Positions 60,166-64,000 of a stretch of 64,000 bases of DNA are shown piece after piece. The DNA comes from Cyclobacteriaceae bacterium. Its GTDB lineage: Bacteria > Bacteroidota > Bacteroidia > Cytophagales > Cyclobacteriaceae. Within the stretch, counting starts at the first letter, position 1; the number at the start of each line of letters is the position of its first letter. A model generated the notes under the pieces. That model did no database searches. It worked only from the letters and a program-made list of their open reading frames with translations, and was not told where the DNA came from. The stretch covers positions 186,001 to 250,000 of the forward strand of contig JAIBBC010000003.1 in assembly GCA_019694875.1 (NCBI GenBank). The letters are read 5' to 3'. The position numbers were made by a program, and so were the translations under genes.

Positions 60166-62504
60166 GGAACGGCTATCCGGATTACCTTCAGGCCTTTGTG
60201 AGTTTTGATCAGACCGATGTACACTCCGCCTGCCGGGAAGTCTGGCGCTAATGCTACTTTGTTGTATCCTGAGGTGAGCGTGAATGACTCCGACTTGAGG
60301 CTAATGCCTCTCAGATCTACATACGTTATTGTAGCTGTTTCTTCAATTTCACTGTAACATTCCAGGAACAATTCATTGCGGTTGATAACCGGGTTAGGGA
60401 AAAGGCGTGTTTGCGTTTCTACTGCCTGCACTTTTACAGCAATGATGCCTGAATAAGTTTTTGTTCCGTCAAAATCCTGCTGCAGCAAACGATAATACGA
60501 ATGTCCGCTGTATGGATAATTGTCGACCGCGGTGTACGTGTGTTCTTCTTTCGTTGTACCTGCTCCTGATACTTTTACAAGCGCATTAAACTCCCGGCCA
60601 TCGAAAGATTTTTCTACGATGAAAAAGTCATTATTGAGTTCTGATGCAGTTTTCCAAATCAGTTGTACCACACCTGATTCTTCAACACCCGTAAACGAAA
60701 CCAGTTCTACCGGCAGCGGAATGTTCAACACGGTTGTTACGCTAAAGCCATCGTTATTTCCACCGGCATAGAATAAACAACTTGTGGCGCTCACGGCAAG
60801 CGAAACCGGAACAGACTCGCACTCATTTGCAATGGTAACGGAGACGTTTCCGCCCGTGCTTGCAAACCGAACAAGTATGGTTGATGTACCCTGGCCGCTC
60901 AGGATGGTTGCACCGGCCGGCACAGACCATGTGTAGGTTGTTGTTGCATTTGCTCCTGCAACGGTTATGGAATATGATTCGGTAGCGGTTGTACAAAAGG
61001 TTGATGGACCAGTAACCGGCCCGGGAATAAATGCTGAGCTTCCGTCAAGCGCGCTGATACAATTGCGGGCAGTGCTGAAGCCGTCATTCGCTCCGCCCGC
61101 GAAAAACTGACACGTTGTAACACTAACCGGTGTTGTTACATTGATGGTTTCACACTCGTTACTCACGTTCACGCTTACGTTACCTGATGTGTTACCAAAC
61201 GTAACGAGTATCGTGTTTGTACCCTGACCGCTGGTGATGGTTGCGCCTGCCGGCACGCTCCAGCTATAAACTGTATTTGACAACGCACCTGCCACGGTGA
61301 TGGAGTAAGCTTCGGAAGCAAACGGACAAAATGTTGAAGAGCCGACAACCGGGCCGGGAATAAATGTTGATCCACCGTTCAGGTTGGTAGCGCACTGTTG
61401 CAACGTGGCGAAGCCATCGTTAGAACCTCCGCTGAAGAATGTACAACTTACCGGACTTACCGGAAGACTCAGGTTCAAGGTTTCGCATTCGTTCGCTACA
61501 GCAACATCGATCGATCCGGCTGATCCGCCAAACGTTACAAGAATCGTGTTGGTACCCTGGCCGCTGGTAATTGTTGCGCCAGCCGGAACACTCCATGTGT
61601 AGGTTGTGGTTGGCGTGACACCGGCTACGCTGATGGAATAGGATTCTGTTGCAAAGTTGCAGAAGGTAGACGACCCCACGATCGGGTTGGCAATGAATAC
61701 TGAACCGCCATTCAGGTTTGTAGCGCAATTGCGTGACGTAGCAAAACCATCACTAACACCTCCTGAGAAAAATTGACAAACGGTAGACGATACCGGTGTT
61801 GAAACTGATTGCGTTTCGCACTCGTTGCTGACATCCACATTAATATTACCGCTGGTGCTTCCGAACGTCACTAAAATAGTTGTTGTTCCCTGACCACTTG
61901 TAATCGTTGCCCCGGCAGGAACCGTCCATGTATATGTGGTTGTTGGCGTTGCGCCTGTAACCACAATCGAATACGATTCGGTGGCAAAATTACAGAAGGT
62001 TGCAGAGCCGGAAATTGCGCTGACGGTAAACACCGAACCTCCGTTCAGATTTGTTGCACAGTTCCGGTTTGTTGAAAAGCCATCATTCAATCCGCCTGCG
62101 AACATTGTGCAGCTGGTTGACGACACCGGAAGTGAAGACGAAAGTGTTTGACAAGCATTTGTGAGGTCGACAGATATGTTTCCGTTTGTACTACCAAATG
62201 AAACGAGAATCGTATTTGTTCCCTGTCCGCTTACAATTGTTGCGCCCGCCGGAACCGACCATGTGTAGGTTGTTTCCTGTGTGGTACCACCAGCCGTTAC
62301 TGTATAACTTTCCGTTGAAAATGTGCAAAACGTTGACGGGCCTGAGACCGCGCTGAGTGTGAAAACCGATGCTCCGTTAAGATCGATCGCGCAGGCACGT
62401 GCAACTGAATGTCCGTCATTGCTTCCACCCGCAAACTGGGCATAGAGATTTTGCCCGGCAATGCAGGTAATGAACCCGATCAGCAATAGTCGCAACGACC
62501 TCAC
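60162..62504 (-). CDS. Secreted repeat protein with five 111-residue repeats and a T9SS sorting domain
   Basis: The product has 780 residues. A signal peptide ends at NLYAQ. Residues 24-578 are five tandem repeats of 111 residues, each beginning F[AS]GG-NDGF and containing TYTWSVPAGATI-SGQGT-TILV and an ECE or ACQ cysteine-bearing segment. Each looks like a PKD/Ig-like beta-sandwich with paired cysteines. A partial repeat head (YAGGNNDGFSV) follows, then a fibronectin-like linker and the C-terminal type A sorting signal (LFPNPVINRNELFLE, GVYIGLIKTHKG). It is exported by T9SS and is probably an adhesin or matrix protein. It overlaps the acyl-CoA dehydrogenase gene end by 4 bp. Confidence 0.88.
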   Translation of the reverse strand: MRSLRLLLIGFITCIAGQNLYAQFAGGSNDGHSVARACAIDLNGASVFTLSAVSGPSTFCTFSTESYTVTAGGTTQETTYTWSVPAGATIVSGQGTNTILVSFGSTNGNISVDLTNACQTLSSSLPVSSTSCTMFAGGLNDGFSTNRNCATNLNGGSVFTVSAISGSATFCNFATESYSIVVTGATPTTTYTWTVPAGATITSGQGTTTILVTFGSTSGNINVDVSNECETQSVSTPVSSTVCQFFSGGVSDGFATSRNCATNLNGGSVFIANPIVGSSTFCNFATESYSISVAGVTPTTTYTWSVPAGATITSGQGTNTILVTFGGSAGSIDVAVANECETLNLSLPVSPVSCTFFSGGSNDGFATLQQCATNLNGGSTFIPGPVVGSSTFCPFASEAYSITVAGALSNTVYSWSVPAGATITSGQGTNTILVTFGNTSGNVSVNVSNECETINVTTPVSVTTCQFFAGGANDGFSTARNCISALDGSSAFIPGPVTGPSTFCTTATESYSITVAGANATTTYTWSVPAGATILSGQGTSTILVRFASTGGNVSVTIANECESVPVSLAVSATSCLFYAGGNNDGFSVTTVLNIPLPVELVSFTGVEESGVVQLIWKTASELNNDFFIVEKSFDGREFNALVKVSGAGTTKEEHTYTAVDNYPYSGHSYYRLLQQDFDGTKTYSGIIAVKVQAVETQTRLFPNPVINRNELFLECYSEIEETATITYVDLRGISLKSESFTLTSGYNKVALAPDFPAGGVYIGLIKTHKGLKVIRIAVP
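60771..62435 (-). repeat. Five in-frame 333 bp coding repeats
   Basis: Nucleotide-level repeats corresponding to the five 111-residue units of the secreted protein. They are similar enough at DNA level to permit slippage or recombination, so copy number may vary between strains. Confidence 0.85.
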
Positions 62505-62534
62505 GGAATAGCAGTTTAGGAAACGCTAACGAGG

Positions 62535-64000
62535 TTACGGTGCAGTTCTAACTCCTCTTCCACCTTGGCGAACCTCGCGTCCGTTTACGCCTGTCCATGC
62601 AGGATATGAACGATCTGAAGTTTCCAACCAGTTGTTATCGTTCCATGTACCTGCCCGGAAACCGAGACCCGCGGCCTGAGTTGAGCCGTTATTTGTTCCC
62701 GCATTCGAAACCGTCCAGTTGGAATTACCATTCGCACCGGGCCAGTTGTCGACATTGGCAAAGCCGGATGTTGTAAGCGCCCCGTTTCCATGAAGACCTG
62801 TATACGATCTGCCGGCCACGTTACCAACGCCAACCGGAACCTCCCAGAGATTTCCGGTCATTTCCATAATTCCGTAATAGCTTGCACCTGCTTCCACGCG
62901 GGAAGAAGTTGCTGTTGCAAAGAGGCCTACACGCAAAGGTCCGCCTAACGTACCGGTTGTTGCAAAGTATGCTGCGTTGCCAACCGTTGAGCTGGGTGAT
63001 GTTGGGAGTTCGCTGCCTGCTCCGGCATTAATCAGCGGTGCATACGAAACGTTGTAGATTGATGTAGACCCCCATGCATATTCTGCGGGAAGCGCTGGCA
63101 ATGTACCGCGCATCATCTTCTCGAGTTCAAGCTCAGTCATGATGCGCAACCCCGACCAGTCGTAATAGGCCATGAGATCCATCGCGCTTAAATAGTTGCA
63201 GGCAATATTTTGACCGTCATCTGTTTCGTTGAACACACCATCGTTGTCAAGATCCGAAGCATATACGCCCACGATGTTGGCTGCGATAACCGGAAGCGTA
63301 CGGCACTTGATTCCATTTCTGTTGGGAGGAGTTCCTCCATTTGTGATGTACCGGTTTACGACTGTTGCACCGTGTCGCGCAAGTTGCTGCGTTGGTGTTA
63401 ACACGTTTAGAAACTCTGCGTATTGTTCCTGACTGATTTCGTACTTCATAGCATAAATCGCTGCAAAACCTTTTGGGAATGCTGCAGGCAGTGCCTGGGA
63501 AACCGCATCGTTAAAATCGTCAGGGGTGTTCATGTTGGCAGTGTTGTTATTTCCCAGCGAACCTGCACCTGAGCCACCTAACGTTAATGCTCCTTCGCTG
63601 GTAACCTGAAACGCTGCACTTGTGTTGCCCGCTTCGAACTGGCCGTTCAAACTTGCAACCGAGTTATCGCCCGCATAAAAATTGCCTTGCGGCACGTAAA
63701 CCATTTCTACTGCAAACACTTTTACAGAAACATTACAGTTGTCCAGCACCCCATCTGCGCCATAGTTCCAGCGAAGCAGCACTTGGTCCCAGTCGATATT
63801 GCCCGATCCATTGGCCGAGCGATAGAGGAAAACACCCTTGCCGTCTGCTGTTGGCATGATCGCAGGTACAACTCCGTTGTTAGTTGTAACGGAGTGATCT
63901 CCGGGAGTAGCACTCAGGGTTGCGTGCTGCCAGCTACCGGCAGTACAGCCGGTGCCTCCTTCAATCCGGAACTTGACAAAAACCCAGGCCGCATCCCAGT
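62535..64000 (-). CDS. Secreted SUMF1/formylglycine-generating-enzyme-fold protein (partial, N-terminus beyond window)
   Basis: The reading frame is open to the window edge: the segment upstream of an internal ATG at 63857 (WDAAWVFVKFRIEGG) continues in frame, so the start lies outside. At least 488 codons are visible. The N-terminal part is beta-rich. From about 63700 downward there is a SUMF1 (FGE-sulfatase) domain: VEMVYVPQGNFYAGDN, MKYEISQEQYAEFLN, LSAMDLMAYYDWSGLRIMTELELEKMMRG, GFRAGTW and GGRGVRTAP. The cysteine pair of catalytic FGE is not visible, so it is probably a structural member. It is followed 30 bp later by the repeat protein gene on the same strand. Confidence 0.83.
   Translation of the reverse strand, partial: WDAAWVFVKFRIEGGTGCTAGSWQHATLSATPGDHSVTTNNGVVPAIMPTADGKGVFLYRSANGSGNIDWDQVLLRWNYGADGVLDNCNVSVKVFAVEMVYVPQGNFYAGDNSVASLNGQFEAGNTSAAFQVTSEGALTLGGSGAGSLGNNNTANMNTPDDFNDAVSQALPAAFPKGFAAIYAMKYEISQEQYAEFLNVLTPTQQLARHGATVVNRYITNGGTPPNRNGIKCRTLPVIAANIVGVYASDLDNDGVFNETDDGQNIACNYLSAMDLMAYYDWSGLRIMTELELEKMMRGTLPALPAEYAWGSTSIYNVSYAPLINAGAGSELPTSPSSTVGNAAYFATTGTLGGPLRVGLFATATSSRVEAGASYYGIMEMTGNLWEVPVGVGNVAGRSYTGLHGNGALTTSGFANVDNWPGANGNSNWTVSNAGTNNGSTQAAGLGFRAGTWNDNNWLETSDRSYPAWTGVNGREVRQGGRGVRTAP

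Overview
The window looks like a chromosomal segment of a member of the Bacteroidota, most likely Cytophagales. Supporting signs are a TonB-dependent receptor with an STN plus carboxypeptidase-regulatory N-terminus paired with a DUF4249 lipoprotein, two proteins with C-terminal type IX secretion (T9SS) sorting domains, roughly 800-residue MacB/FtsX permeases encoded without an adjacent ATPase, DUF2911 and DUF4142 proteins, TAnnTTTG-type -7 boxes, and a 14-gene nuo operon with a short NuoG. The lineage is inferred from gene families, not from a marker gene.

1-17.4 kb is ordinary core and housekeeping sequence: a flavin amine oxidase cut by the window edge, a Nudix hydrolase, an LpxR-like outer-membrane deacylase, a YihY-type membrane protein, DoxX, an ABC ATPase followed by a single-domain response regulator, an ABC exporter, an FtsX/MacB permease, an NPP-type phosphodiesterase, a DUF4142 lipoprotein, an ABC-F ATPase, a DUF2911 protein, a cyclophilin, a metallo-beta-lactamase-fold hydrolase and a CBS-pair protein. 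17.4-30.8 kb, all on the minus strand, is a complete respiratory complex I operon, nuoA-B-C-D-E-F-G-H-I-J-K-L-M-N. It is interrupted between nuoF and nuoG by a four-helix-bundle gene, and AT-rich short repeats sit at its loosest junctions. 31-38.4 kb carries DedA, a small membrane protein, the TonB receptor/DUF4249/DUF1684/GreA-like run, and a secreted lipoprotein closed by a clear terminator. A second FtsX/MacB permease follows.

40.9-55.5 kb is the accessory part. It opens with about 0.7 kb of non-coding repeats: two ~105 bp direct repeats and about 12 tandem copies of a 21 bp unit. Next come an alanine-rich coiled-coil protein, a PD-(D/E)XK-like endonuclease-domain protein, and a compact operon of a small unrecognised ORF, a 108-residue protein and a PIN-domain protein, which resembles a toxin-antitoxin module. 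The rest is an AT-richer, one-directional series of small lipoproteins, membrane proteins and immunity-like proteins (DUF2314, DUF1444, STM3941-like, DUF2185/Imm33-like). It contains a frameshifted gene, a ~155 bp segmental duplication carrying a broken gene start, and several dispersed hairpin repeats. Its makeup suggests an orphan immunity or gene-capture island that is partly decaying.

55.7-64 kb returns to ordinary content: a secreted SGNH hydrolase with a T9SS tail, DNA polymerase IV, a large acyl-CoA dehydrogenase/oxidase, a T9SS-exported protein with five 111-residue repeats, and a secreted SUMF1-fold protein without the visible catalytic cysteine pair, cut by the window edge. I saw no rRNA, tRNA, CRISPR array, insertion sequence with a transposase, or replication origin.
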